A stretch of DNA of 64,000 bases. Source: Clostridium arbusti SL206 (lineage in GTDB: Bacteria; Bacillota; Clostridia; Clostridiales; Clostridiaceae). A model generated the notes under the pieces. The model was not told where the DNA came from, did not search any database, and was given only the letters and a program-made list of their open reading frames with translations. The stretch covers positions 1 through 64,000 of the forward strand of contig NZ_BAEV01000005.1 in the NCBI RefSeq assembly GCF_000246895.1. Reading direction: 5' to 3'. Every line of letters begins with the position of its first letter. Positions within the stretch are counted from its first letter, which is position 1. Both the position numbers and the translations under genes were made by a program. This document shows positions 38,203 through 46,220 of the stretch, one piece after another.

Positions 38203-38222
38203 GGCTGGTTTAACAACCAGCC
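38203..38222 (-). promoter_or_regulatory. Leader hairpin before relA
   Basis: GGCTGGTT, four bases and AACCAGCC form a perfect 8-bp stem 25 bases upstream of the relA start codon and inside its transcript. No T-tract follows, so it is a leader structure rather than a terminator. Function unknown. Confidence 0.5.
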
Positions 38223-38240
38223 AAAATTATTTTTACTAAT

Positions 38241-38269
38241 ATTATATATTATAATGTCTTTTTTTGCAA
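38241..38269 (-). promoter_or_regulatory. relA promoter
   Basis: The minus strand reads TTGCAA, 17 bases, TATAAT, about 65 bases before the relA start codon. The -10 box is perfect and the spacing ideal. Confidence 0.65.
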
Positions 38270-38277
38270 TTTAAAAT

Positions 38278-38435
38278 TAGGTATATTAAAGTAAACGACA
38301 AGTGACAGATCACAGCTATATTTTGAATCACATGAGAAAAGCATAACCTTCTGATAGTGCGGATATCAGAAGGTTATGCTGACACAGTATAATACAGAAT
38401 ATACTAGTATACTTATTGGTTATTTCTTTAAAATA
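38278..38435. repeat. Diverged long-form dispersed repeat with hairpin
   Basis: Read in reverse orientation, TTAGGTATATTAAAGTAAAC at the left and ATACTAGTATACTTATTGGT at the right follow the plan of the long repeats at 27291 and 46058, sharing TATATTTTGAA. The central hairpin is GCATAACCTTCTGATA paired perfectly over 16 bp with TATCAGAAGGTTATGC (38341-38379). Its sequence differs from the other long copies but the pairing is kept. Confidence 0.6.
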
Positions 38436-38467
38436 ACGTGTATTATAATAGCTTAATTTGTCAAAAA

Positions 38468-38986
38468 TCAAAACTCATATGTAATTAATGAATTTATGTC
38501 ATATTTTTTTAGTTTTTCTCTACCTTTAAGCCCAGTAAGCTCTATTAAAAAATTTATAGAAACAATTTCTCCACCCATTTCTTCAACAATTTTTGTTACT
38601 GCCTCTATAGTCCCACCAGTAGCCAATAAATCATCTACTATAGCTATCCTTTGTCCTGGTTTTATAGCATCTTTATGTATCTCTATAACATCTTTCCCAT
38701 ACTCAAGACCATATTCCATACCTAAAGTATCACAAGGCAATTTTCCTTTTTTTCTTGCAGGTACGAATCCTGCATGGAGTACATAGGCAAGTGGCGTTCC
38801 AAACATAAATCCTCTTGCTTCTGGTCCTATAACTATGTCTATGTTTTCATTTTTTAGATTTTCAGCAAAAGATTCTATAACATATTTAAAGCCTTCTTTA
38901 TCTTTAAGTAATGTAGTTATGTCTTTAAAACTTATTCCCTTCCTTGGGAAGTCCTCAATAACTCTTATTTTACTTTTTAAATTCAT
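38468..38986 (-). CDS. apt: Adenine phosphoribosyltransferase
   Basis: 172 residues, full length. It makes AMP from adenine and PRPP (purine salvage). FPRKGISFKDITTLL is the N-terminal signature, GPEARGFMFG the hood, and RIAIVDDLLATGGTIEAV (near 118-135) the PRPP-binding loop. The pair apt-relA is conserved in Firmicutes. It shares the strand with relA, but relA has its own promoter ~290 bases downstream. Confidence 0.95.
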   Translation of the reverse strand: MNLKSKIRVIEDFPRKGISFKDITTLLKDKEGFKYVIESFAENLKNENIDIVIGPEARGFMFGTPLAYVLHAGFVPARKKGKLPCDTLGMEYGLEYGKDVIEIHKDAIKPGQRIAIVDDLLATGGTIEAVTKIVEEMGGEIVSINFLIELTGLKGREKLKKYDINSLITYEF

Positions 38987-39073
38987 CTTTTATTCCCCCC
39001 TAAATCAATACCCAAAACCCAATACCTTTAATTTTGGGTAATACATATATCATCACATAATATTAATGTAGTA

Positions 39074-39937
39074 TTATAAATATCCCTTTGAAACTTCTTT
39101 ATTTAAATACTTAGCAATTTGAAGTGCCCTGCTACTATCATGAGTAGTAAAAAGCTCTATTGCAATTCTAGCATTATCCACTCTTCCTTCTACGATTCTC
39201 ATAGAAATAATTGAACTTGCTAACCTAAATGCTGTAGTATTATTAATCTCATTTAAATTATTGATTTTCATAAGTGCTTTTATTCCATAGTTATTGGTAG
39301 TAGCAATATGATTTATACCTATATCTACTATGTTTTTATTTTCAGTTTTTATAGGAAATTCACTGGCAAGTGTGCCAATCATAGCTAAATCTACGTATTT
39401 ATATACACCTTTAATTTTATAATATACAGAAATAGCTTCACAAAATTTAAATGCAATTCCTGCTGCTGATAAAAATTTAAAAGGATAATTGCAGAATTTC
39501 TTATTTGGATTTATAACTATAGTTTCTTCACAGGCACTATAAGCCTGATGATAATCAGTAATCACAACATCTATACCAAGTTGTTTAGCTAATTTGATTT
39601 CTTTTTTTGAATTACTACCACAACCTACTGTTATAAGTAAATCTACACCAAGATATTTTATGTAGTTGTTTAAAGATTCACTACTTATAGTATATTCTTC
39701 ATCCATATCATCCGGTATGAAATATTCTACATCTGCATTAAGATACTTTAAAAGTAAAAATAGTATGGATATACCACATATACTATCTACATCGCCGTAT
39801 CCATAGATTATTATTTTCTCTCTATTATTTACTGCCCTAATAACTCTATCAATAGCTTCCTGCATACCATCCAATAAAAAAGGATTATGAAATTTTGGCT
39901 GTTTTAAATAGTGAGCATTTTCTTGAATTATCTCCAT
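39074..39937 (-). CDS. RecJ-like DHH-fold protein with degenerate motifs
   Basis: 287 residues, about half of RecJ (550-780). It starts like RecJ (HNPFLLDGMQEAIDRVIRAVNNREKIIIYGYGDVDSICG), but the metal-site motifs are altered: GDxDxDG reads GYGDVDSIC, the DCG motif reads VGCGSNS, and DHH reads DYHQ. The C-terminal DHHA1 and OB domains are absent. A single-strand DNA 5' exonuclease activity is therefore doubtful. A shortened DHH phosphoesterase or an inactive, binding-only homolog is more likely. It sits between secF and apt, where clostridia carry a recJ gene. The ATG follows AGGAGG-like sequence, so it is probably still expressed. Confidence 0.7.
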   Translation of the reverse strand: MEIIQENAHYLKQPKFHNPFLLDGMQEAIDRVIRAVNNREKIIIYGYGDVDSICGISILFLLLKYLNADVEYFIPDDMDEEYTISSESLNNYIKYLGVDLLITVGCGSNSKKEIKLAKQLGIDVVITDYHQAYSACEETIVINPNKKFCNYPFKFLSAAGIAFKFCEAISVYYKIKGVYKYVDLAMIGTLASEFPIKTENKNIVDIGINHIATTNNYGIKALMKINNLNEINNTTAFRLASSIISMRIVEGRVDNARIAIELFTTHDSSRALQIAKYLNKEVSKGYL

Positions 39938-40021
39938 AATTTATTCCTCCAGCTTTGTAGAAAACATAATATATTATATAGTATAATGCCTTATAATACA
40001 AATATTTTTTCAAATTTCATC

Positions 40022-40078
40022 TTAGGTACATTCAAATAAATAACTATTCAGTATGCCAGGCTATTTTCATATGGCTTA
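40022..40078. repeat. Dispersed repeat, shortened copy
   Basis: TTAGGTACATTCAAATAAAT, then AACTATTCAGTATGCCAGGC and TATTTTCATATGGCTTA. The arms and core are recognisable but the part TTGACTTGTTATT is deleted. It lies between secF and the recJ-like gene. Confidence 0.75.
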
Positions 40079-40118
40079 TTCCCTCATATTATTACATACA
40101 CAAGGTTAATTAACTACT

Positions 40119-40162
40119 AAAAAAATCGAAGCACAACCTAAAAGTCAGTTACTTCGATTTTT
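40119..40162 (-). terminator. secF terminator
   Basis: AAAAAATCGAAG pairs perfectly with CTTCGATTTTTT around a 20-base loop, just past the secF stop codon. Confidence 0.85.
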
Positions 40163-40176
40163 TAAACTTCATTAAT

Positions 40177-41058
40177 CTATTTGACTAATTCTTTCTTTTT
40201 ATCAATTCTATTTTTTAATAAATACCATATTGGACTAGCTATGAATATTGAAGAATAGCATCCTGAAACTATACCAATCAATATTGGAATAGTAAATTCT
40301 CTTACACTTGGAACGAATATATGTACGCAAGCTATTGTAACCACTGTAGTTGTAACAGTGCATATGGATCTTCCTACTGTTTGAGAGATACTTGTATCGG
40401 CAATTTCTATAGTGTCTTTTCCTCTCATCTTCTTCTGATTTTCTCTTATTCTGTCAAATATAACTATTGTATCAGCTATGGAATATCCTATTATAGTTAA
40501 AATTGCTGCTATAAAAGGTGTATTAATAGGAAGATTTCCTATAGAATAGACGCTCAATGTAATTAATACATCATGTAAAAGCGCAATTATAGCTGCTACA
40601 CCAAATTTAAATTCAAATCTGTAAGCTATAAAACCTAACATGAGAATCATAGATACTACTAATGAGATTATAGCTTTTTTTATAAGGTCGTTTCCAACCG
40701 TTGCACCTATTCTATCTCTTTCTATCAAATCCGAATCCTTCAACTTATACTTATTTTTTATATCATTAAATAGTTTTGTTGAATTTTCATCTGAGATAGC
40801 CTCACTATTAACTCTTATGTCTAATTCTTTATTATTGGCCTTAGTAGTTTCAAATTCTTCAGTTTTAACATATTTTTTTATTATTTGATCTGCATCAGCC
40901 TTGTTAAAATCTTTGTTAATATTTATTCGAATAATTGTACCACCTTTAAAGTCTATTCCAAAATTTAGTCCTCTATAACATATAAATCCTATTCCAATTA
41001 CAATTAGAATTATAGAAATGGTAAACCAAATTTTTCTTTTCTCAACAACTCTTAGCAT
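40177..41058 (-). CDS. secF: Protein translocase subunit SecF
   Basis: 293 residues, six membrane helices. It acts with SecD in the membrane to pull exported proteins using the proton or sodium gradient. FGIDFKGGTIIRI near residue 32 is the family signature, followed by the periplasmic-type domain (~45-130) and the RND-like helices with GYSIADTIVIFDRIREN near 195. It is 4 bases downstream of secD and ends with a terminator. Confidence 0.95.
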   Translation of the reverse strand: MLRVVEKRKIWFTISIILIVIGIGFICYRGLNFGIDFKGGTIIRININKDFNKADADQIIKKYVKTEEFETTKANNKELDIRVNSEAISDENSTKLFNDIKNKYKLKDSDLIERDRIGATVGNDLIKKAIISLVVSMILMLGFIAYRFEFKFGVAAIIALLHDVLITLSVYSIGNLPINTPFIAAILTIIGYSIADTIVIFDRIRENQKKMRGKDTIEIADTSISQTVGRSICTVTTTVVTIACVHIFVPSVREFTIPILIGIVSGCYSSIFIASPIWYLLKNRIDKKKELVK

Positions 41059-41062
41059 TTGA

Positions 41063-42310
41063 TTACCCCCTCTTTACTCCAAAATGTTCAGGCTTACTAA
41101 TAAGACCTATGTTTATTGCCCAATTCATTAAATGCTTTGTTACAAACAATGCCGTAAATAAACTTATAATAACTCCTATTATAAGAGTTAAGGCAAAGCC
41201 CTTTACCACACCTGATCCTAGGAAGTACAACACAACACCAGCAATTATGGTATTTGTATTTGAATCCACTATGGAGGATAAAGCATTTTGGAAACCGGCC
41301 TTAGTAGCAGATTTTATGGATTTTCCAACTTTCAGTTCTTCTTTTATTCTAGCAAAAATCAATACGTTAGCATCAACTGCCATACCAACTGTTAATAGAA
41401 AGCCAGCTATACCTGAAAGCGTAAGGGTAGCACCTATACCTGAGAATACTAAAAGTACTAAGAATACATATAGCACTAATGCTATATCTGCCATAATTCC
41501 TGGACGTCTAAACCATATAAACATAAGCGCAAAGACTATTGCTATACCTATTCCACCAGCACGAACACTCATAGGTAATGCAGTAGACCCAAGGGTAGGA
41601 CTTACAGTTTGAACCTGTACTGTTTTTAGTGTAACAGGAAGTGCACCAGCACTTATAATGTCTGCCTGACGCTTAGCTTCATCAAGTGTTGCTGACCCGC
41701 TTATTTGTGCTTTACCATCACTTATAACCGCATCTACTGTAGGATCTGTCAGTATATCTTCATCCATATAGATGGTAATTTTCTGACCTAAATATTTTTG
41801 TGTGGCATCTGCAAATTTTTTAGTACCACTATCACTTAACTGAAGATTTATTATTGGTTTATTTGTCTGTGGATCTGTACCTGGACTAGCACTTTTTACA
41901 TCACTGCCCGTAAGTATTGTTGAATTGTCAGGGCCAACAAATTTAAGCTTTCCAGTTTTACCTATGTTTTTCAACACCTCATCTGGATTAAATTTACCTG
42001 GTACATTAACTCTTATCTTGTCAGTACCCTCTTTAGCTACACTGGTTTCACTTACACCCATTTTATTTACTCTTAAATCAAGCAAATTAATAGTTCTCTG
42101 CATAGTAGCATCTGATACATTTTTATCTGTAATCTGTTGAACTACTGATACTCCGCCTTGAAGGTCAAGACCTCTATTTATAGTTTCTCCAAAAGATTTT
42201 ATCCTATAGGAGTCTCCTATATTTAGACCAAAGGCACCTAGATAGGCTAAAACTGCAATTACTACTACACTTAGTACAAAATAGACTGTACTTTTTTTCT
42301 TCATTTTCAT
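41063..42310 (-). CDS. secD: Protein translocase subunit SecD
   Basis: 415 residues, short type. It has an N-terminal helix (9-28), GLDLQGGVSVVQQI near 48, the P1 domain (~60-235) and five further helices, with GMAVDANVLIFARIKEEL near 318. The partner SecF follows directly. It lies downstream of scfB with a degraded dispersed repeat in between. Confidence 0.95.
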   Translation of the reverse strand: MKMKKKSTVYFVLSVVVIAVLAYLGAFGLNIGDSYRIKSFGETINRGLDLQGGVSVVQQITDKNVSDATMQRTINLLDLRVNKMGVSETSVAKEGTDKIRVNVPGKFNPDEVLKNIGKTGKLKFVGPDNSTILTGSDVKSASPGTDPQTNKPIINLQLSDSGTKKFADATQKYLGQKITIYMDEDILTDPTVDAVISDGKAQISGSATLDEAKRQADIISAGALPVTLKTVQVQTVSPTLGSTALPMSVRAGGIGIAIVFALMFIWFRRPGIMADIALVLYVFLVLLVFSGIGATLTLSGIAGFLLTVGMAVDANVLIFARIKEELKVGKSIKSATKAGFQNALSSIVDSNTNTIIAGVVLYFLGSGVVKGFALTLIIGVIISLFTALFVTKHLMNWAINIGLISKPEHFGVKRG

Positions 42311-42393
42311 CCTCCTTAGTTGACAATAATTTTAGCTATACAGTTTAAATTATAGTTGTATCTATAGAAATAGTCAATATTAGGTAATTGTTA

Positions 42394-42465
42394 ACTTATC
42401 TTAAAATAAATAGTGATTTAGTATGCTGGTCTATTTTATCCTATTACTTATTTTCAGATGGCTTA
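42394..42465. repeat. Degraded dispersed repeat overlapping the scfB stop
   Basis: The core AGTATGCTGGTCTATTTTAT and the right end TTACTTATTTTCAGATGGCT then TA match the family; the left arm TTATCTTAAAATAAATAGTG is worn. The final TTA is the complement of the scfB stop codon TAA (42463-42465). Confidence 0.6.
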
Positions 42466-43824
42466 TTCCATAGTTTTTGCCTTTAATGCTATAGAACACT
42501 CAATTCTCTTCTTCTGCATTTTACAACCTATCTCATAAGGCACATTAAAATCCTTATTAAAATTATAGTTGTTTGCTTGACATCCACCACTGCAATAAAA
42601 TCTTGCCCAGCAATCTATGCATTTTGGCTTATTATATATATGAGCTTCTTTAAAATCATTAGAAATTTTTTCATTTAAATTTCCATCAAATATAGTTCCT
42701 AACTTAAAGTCCTTATTTCCTACAAATTGATGGCAAGGATATACATCTCCATCAGGAGTTATTGCCACATATTCATGTCCTGCACCACAACCTGATATTC
42801 TCTTGTATACACAAGGTCCCCCTTGAAGATTTATATTAAAATGATAAAATTTAAATTCGTTTCCCTCTTTATGCCTTTTAAGCATTTCATCATATAATTT
42901 ATCGTACTGCTGAAATATAGTATCAAGGTCTTCTTCTCTTATGGAAAGAGGATTATCATCTGGCAATACCACTGGCTCAATTGAAATTTCCTTAAAACCT
43001 AAATCTGCCATATGCTTTACATCTTCAAAAAAGTCTGTATTATTTCTTGTAAAAGTACCTCTTGCATAATACTGTTTATTTTTATCTCTCATATCTACCA
43101 TCTTTTTAATTTTAGGTAGAATAGTGTCATAACAGCCACTTCCATCAGCTCTTACTCTAACATTATCATTAACTTCTTTTCTACCATCTATACTTAAAAC
43201 TATATTTCCCATATTCTCATCAGCATATTTCATTATTTCATCATTTAATAGGGTAGCGTTAGTAGTCATAGTAAATCTTATATTTTTGTTATGTAATTTT
43301 TCCTGTTCTTTTGCATATTCTACTATTTCCTTCACTGTATCAAAAGCCATAAGAGGTTCGCCACCAAATAAATCCACTTCGATATTGTTTCTTGGTCCTG
43401 AATGTTCTATTACAAAATCAATAGATTTTTTACCAACTTCAGGCGACATTAACATTCTACAACCCTTGTATTCTCCTTCTTCTGCAAAACAATATTTACA
43501 CTTCAAATTACAGTCATGAGCTATATTTAGACAGAGAGCTTTAATATATGATTTACCCTTTGTTGAAGTTCTTGCAATTTCTTCGTATAAATCCTTTGAA
43601 TAAAGAACTTCCTCATCAACAAGTTCCTTTATTTCCTCATAAGCCTCAGCTATCTCTTCTTTTGAGTAAATACCAGAAAACTTATTAATAAGTTCTTCTT
43701 TAGTTTTTAAACCGTCCTCATCCAACAAATCATAAACTAACTTGTCTATTGCATGTACACTTCCTGTATTTACATCTATAACGTAATAATCATCGTCTTG
43801 AACAAATTTATGAATTAATGACAA
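42463..43824 (-). CDS. scfB: SCIFF thioether maturase (radical SAM/SPASM)
   Basis: 453 residues from TTG 43824. I choose this start because GGGAGG lies 7 bases upstream; the frame runs 22 codons further (to 43890), but that part is encoded by a dispersed repeat and has no ribosome site. The enzyme links Cys to Thr in the SCIFF peptide. Seen are an N-terminal peptide-binding (RRE-like) part (~1-90), the radical SAM motif CNLKCKYCFAEEG near 108, GGEPLMAF, and a SPASM region with many cysteines (CGAGHEYVAITPDGDVYPCH..CIDCWARFYCSGGCQ..GCKMQKKRIEC). The precursor gene scfA lies just upstream. Confidence 0.93.
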   Translation of the reverse strand: MSLIHKFVQDDDYYVIDVNTGSVHAIDKLVYDLLDEDGLKTKEELINKFSGIYSKEEIAEAYEEIKELVDEEVLYSKDLYEEIARTSTKGKSYIKALCLNIAHDCNLKCKYCFAEEGEYKGCRMLMSPEVGKKSIDFVIEHSGPRNNIEVDLFGGEPLMAFDTVKEIVEYAKEQEKLHNKNIRFTMTTNATLLNDEIMKYADENMGNIVLSIDGRKEVNDNVRVRADGSGCYDTILPKIKKMVDMRDKNKQYYARGTFTRNNTDFFEDVKHMADLGFKEISIEPVVLPDDNPLSIREEDLDTIFQQYDKLYDEMLKRHKEGNEFKFYHFNINLQGGPCVYKRISGCGAGHEYVAITPDGDVYPCHQFVGNKDFKLGTIFDGNLNEKISNDFKEAHIYNKPKCIDCWARFYCSGGCQANNYNFNKDFNVPYEIGCKMQKKRIECSIALKAKTME

Positions 43825-43863
43825 ATCATTTTCCTCCCTAGAAATAAATTTAAAGCAGTAACC

Positions 43864-43921
43864 AAGGCATCTAAAATAAACAACCAGCATACTTGCCAGT
43901 TATTTATTTGAAGATGCCTAA
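43864..43921. repeat. Dispersed repeat between scfA and scfB
   Basis: In reverse orientation: AAGGCATCTAAAATAAACAA, core CCAGCATACTTGCCAG, then TTATTTATTTGAAGATGCCT and AA. The arms pair well (GGCATCT with AGATGCC). It lies between the precursor stop codon and the maturase ribosome site, inside the presumed scfA-scfB transcript. Confidence 0.8.
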
Positions 43922-43945
43922 ATGTTACTGCTTAAATTAAATTGA

Positions 43946-44083
43946 TTATTTTTCACAAGCTAAATTTGCAACTGTACACGAAGTTTTACATGCTGATTGG
44001 CATGAATTTGCACACTCTTTGCAGCCAGGCTTTTTTAAGCTTTCTTTTATGTTTGATTTGTTAATACTTTTTATGTGTTTCAT
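43946..44083 (-). CDS. scfA: SCIFF ribosomal peptide precursor
   Basis: A 45-residue peptide, MKHIKSINKSNIKESLKKPG then CKECANSCQSACKTSC and TVANLACEK. Cys21, 24, 28, 32, 36 and 43 are the six cysteines in forty-five that define the family. It is a widely conserved clostridial RiPP precursor; ScfB installs a thioether between a Cys and the Thr in SCTVA. TGGAGG precedes the ATG at 8 bases. It lies directly upstream of scfB. The mature peptide's role is not established. Confidence 0.93.
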   Translation of the reverse strand: MKHIKSINKSNIKESLKKPGCKECANSCQSACKTSCTVANLACEK

Positions 44084-44152
44084 GAAAATTCCTCCATTCA
44101 ATAAACTTACTTGCTCAATTATAACATAATAGCTCTTCTAAATAAAGACACT

Positions 44153-44530
44153 CTATATATTAATTCCTAGCATTCCAGCTAATATTCCTACAAATACACA
44201 TAAACCGAGTCTTGATAAATCCTTGATAGTTAGCATAGCATCCCTGCTATCAGCAACAATAGCTACTAAGTAAAATATTACAAAATAAATTAGTGCTACC
44301 ATAAGTCCGTTTAACCAGCCCTTTTTTCCAGTTTTCCTTGATGCATAAATAGCTCCATACATTACACTTAAAAGGGTAGCAATAATAATAAGTACTGAGG
44401 TAATACTTTCATCAAGTTGCACAAAATGGACCACTACTGCATATATAAGTAATATAGCAAGAGTCATAAAGAAGCCCATAAGTACACCTTCTATGACATT
44501 AACATATATTCCTTTTCTTCTCTTTTCCAT
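44153..44530 (-). CDS. TIGR04086-type membrane protein
   Basis: 125 residues with four membrane helices (about 13-35, 42-62, 72-92, 103-123) and a basic N terminus (MEKRRKG). It matches the small clostridial membrane family usually found between yajC and the SCIFF genes. Function unknown; a link to export or SCIFF handling is only positional. Its ribosome site GGAGGTG is complementary to CACCTC 35 bases upstream and may be folded away (see 44533-44576). Confidence 0.75.
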   Translation of the reverse strand: MEKRRKGIYVNVIEGVLMGFFMTLAILLIYAVVVHFVQLDESITSVLIIIATLLSVMYGAIYASRKTGKKGWLNGLMVALIYFVIFYLVAIVADSRDAMLTIKDLSRLGLCVFVGILAGMLGINI

Positions 44531-44532
44531 AA

Positions 44533-44576
44533 AAACACCTCCTATCTATTACTATTTATGTAGACAAGAGGTGTTT
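44533..44576 (-). promoter_or_regulatory. Hairpin covering a ribosome site
   Basis: On the minus strand AAAACACCTC pairs with GAGGTGTTTT around ~24 bases. The second arm contains the GGAGGTG ribosome site of the TIGR04086-type gene. It may act as a yajC terminator, a translation brake, or both. Confidence 0.5.
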
Positions 44577-44596
44577 TATTACTACTTACTTACTTT

Positions 44597-44890
44597 TTAT
44601 TTGCTTGATTCAATTTCTTTTGACTCCTTGTTAACAACACCCTTTATAGCTGTCTTTAAAATCTTTATTCTTACACTGTCAGGACCAGATTGAATAATAA
44701 TATAATCCTTTTGAATATTAATAATCTTTCCCATGATGCCACCAGTGGTTACTACTTCATCATTTACTTTAACAGCTTTCATAAGTTCACTGAATTTTTT
44801 CTTTCTTTTTCTTTCAGGTAAGAATATCATCATATAAAATAATCCAAGAACTATTACCATATAGATTATAATTACAAAATTTTGATTCAT
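44597..44890 (-). CDS. yajC: Preprotein translocase subunit YajC
   Basis: 97 residues: one N-terminal membrane helix (4-24), then PERKRKKKFSELMKAVKVNDEVVTTGGIMGKII (the YajC signature) and a small cytosolic beta domain ending in an acidic tail. It associates with SecDF and YidC. It lies between tgt and the TIGR04086 gene, 15 bases from tgt. Confidence 0.93.
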   Translation of the reverse strand: MNQNFVIIIYMVIVLGLFYMMIFLPERKRKKKFSELMKAVKVNDEVVTTGGIMGKIINIQKDYIIIQSGPDSVRIKILKTAIKGVVNKESKEIESSK

Positions 44891-44905
44891 AATAACTCCT
44901 CCTTT

Positions 44906-46036
44906 CTATGCTCTTCCATCCCACATACTTAATTTTTCACTTTTAAATTCATCAAAATAATCACCATCAATAGCATTTCTTATGTCTTCCATAAGTTTAT
45001 TGTAAAAATATAAATTGTGGAGTACACATAGTCTCATGGCAAGCATTTCTTTAGCTTTAAACAAATGCCTTATGTATGCTCTTGAATAGTTCCTGCAAGC
45101 AGGACACTGGCACCCTTCATCTATTGGTGAAGAATCCAATTGAAATTTTGCATTAAACAAATTTATTTTACCATATTTTGTGAACACATGTCCATGTCTT
45201 CCGTTTCTAGCCGGAAGTACGCAATCAAAGAAATCTACACCTCTTGCTACCGCTTCTAAAATATTGCTTGGAAGACCTACACCCATTAAATAGATAGGCT
45301 TATCCTGGGGTAAATGTGGAGTTACAGAATCAATAATTCTATACATTTCCTCATGAGTTTCTCCTACAGCAAGACCTCCAATAGCATATCCGTCTAAATT
45401 AAATTTTGAAATTGTCTTTGCATGTTCTATTCTTATATCCTCATAAATCCCACCTTGATTTATTCCAAAAAGCATTTGTTTTTTATTTATAGTGTGGTCA
45501 AGAGAATTAAGTCTATCCATTTCTATTTTACATCTCTCTAACCATCTGGTAGTTCTTGCCACTGATGCTTCTACATAATCTCTTGGTGATGGATTAGGAA
45601 TACATTCATCAAAAGCCATAGCAATAGTAGAGGCTAAATTACTTTGAATTTGCATACTTTCTTCTGGTCCCATAAAAATCTTTCTTCCATCTATATGTGA
45701 ACTAAAATATACTCCCTCTTCCTTTATCTTTCTTATACTGGATAAAGAAAAAACCTGAAATCCACCTGAATCCGTAAGTATAGGTCTATCCCAATTCATG
45801 AATTTATGTAGACCACCTAATTCCCTAACTACCTTATCTCCTGGTCTCAAACTCAAATGATATGTATTTGAAAGTTCTACCTGACATTTTATTTCTTTTA
45901 AATCCATAGTTGATACTGCACCCTTAATAGCTGCTAGTGTACCAACATTCATAAATACAGGAGTCTGTATAGCTCCATGAGGAGTTACAAATTCTCCTCT
46001 TCTCACTTTACCCGTTTTTTTCAGCAATTTGTACAT
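44906..46036 (-). CDS. tgt: tRNA-guanine transglycosylase
   Basis: 376 residues, full length. It exchanges guanine 34 for preQ1 in tRNAs with GUN anticodons (queuosine pathway). The catalytic Asp regions LTDSGGFQVFS (~90) and VDFFDCVLPARNGRHGHVFT (~265) and the zinc site CQCPACRNYSRAYIRHLF (~307-325) are present. It follows queA, with a long dispersed repeat in the 181-base gap. AGGAG precedes the ATG. Confidence 0.97.
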   Translation of the reverse strand: MYKLLKKTGKVRRGEFVTPHGAIQTPVFMNVGTLAAIKGAVSTMDLKEIKCQVELSNTYHLSLRPGDKVVRELGGLHKFMNWDRPILTDSGGFQVFSLSSIRKIKEEGVYFSSHIDGRKIFMGPEESMQIQSNLASTIAMAFDECIPNPSPRDYVEASVARTTRWLERCKIEMDRLNSLDHTINKKQMLFGINQGGIYEDIRIEHAKTISKFNLDGYAIGGLAVGETHEEMYRIIDSVTPHLPQDKPIYLMGVGLPSNILEAVARGVDFFDCVLPARNGRHGHVFTKYGKINLFNAKFQLDSSPIDEGCQCPACRNYSRAYIRHLFKAKEMLAMRLCVLHNLYFYNKLMEDIRNAIDGDYFDEFKSEKLSMWDGRA

Positions 46037-46057
46037 TATGTTATTCTTCTCCTCATC

Positions 46058-46220
46058 TTAGGCACATTCAAATAAATAACTAGTCAGTATGCTAGTCTAT
46101 TTTGAATCCCACCACGTCAATAGAACCCTCAGATAGCTCACTATCTGAAGAACCTATTTCCTTGTAGGTTTCAAAATATACGTCGCATCTTTGACTTACT
46201 ATTTATTTTCATATGCCTTA
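46058..46220. repeat. Dispersed inverted repeat, long form, in queA-tgt
   Basis: This 163-base copy starts TTAGGCACATTCAAATAAAT and ends ATTTATTTTCATATGCCTTA. The inner part matches 27291-27452 closely, but the tip hairpin reads CTCAGATAG/CTATCTGA instead of CTAAGATAG/CTATCTTA, so one base pair changed on both sides. Its last three bases are the complement of the queA stop codon. It separates queA from tgt within one likely transcript. Confidence 0.9.

Noticed and set aside
38341..38379. The 16-bp perfect hairpin as an intrinsic terminator of apt
   Set aside because: It lacks a T-tract on either strand, and its flanks match the long-form dispersed repeat, so I list it as part of that element.
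41109..41612. Plus-strand frame of 167 codons inside secD
   Set aside because: Antisense to a full-length conserved gene, with no ribosome site and no recognisable domain.
42388..42395. TTGTTAAC as a second BirA half-site near secD
   Set aside because: The nearest GTTGACAA (42319-42326) is about 60 bases away, far from the 14-16 base spacing needed, and secD is not a biotin gene.
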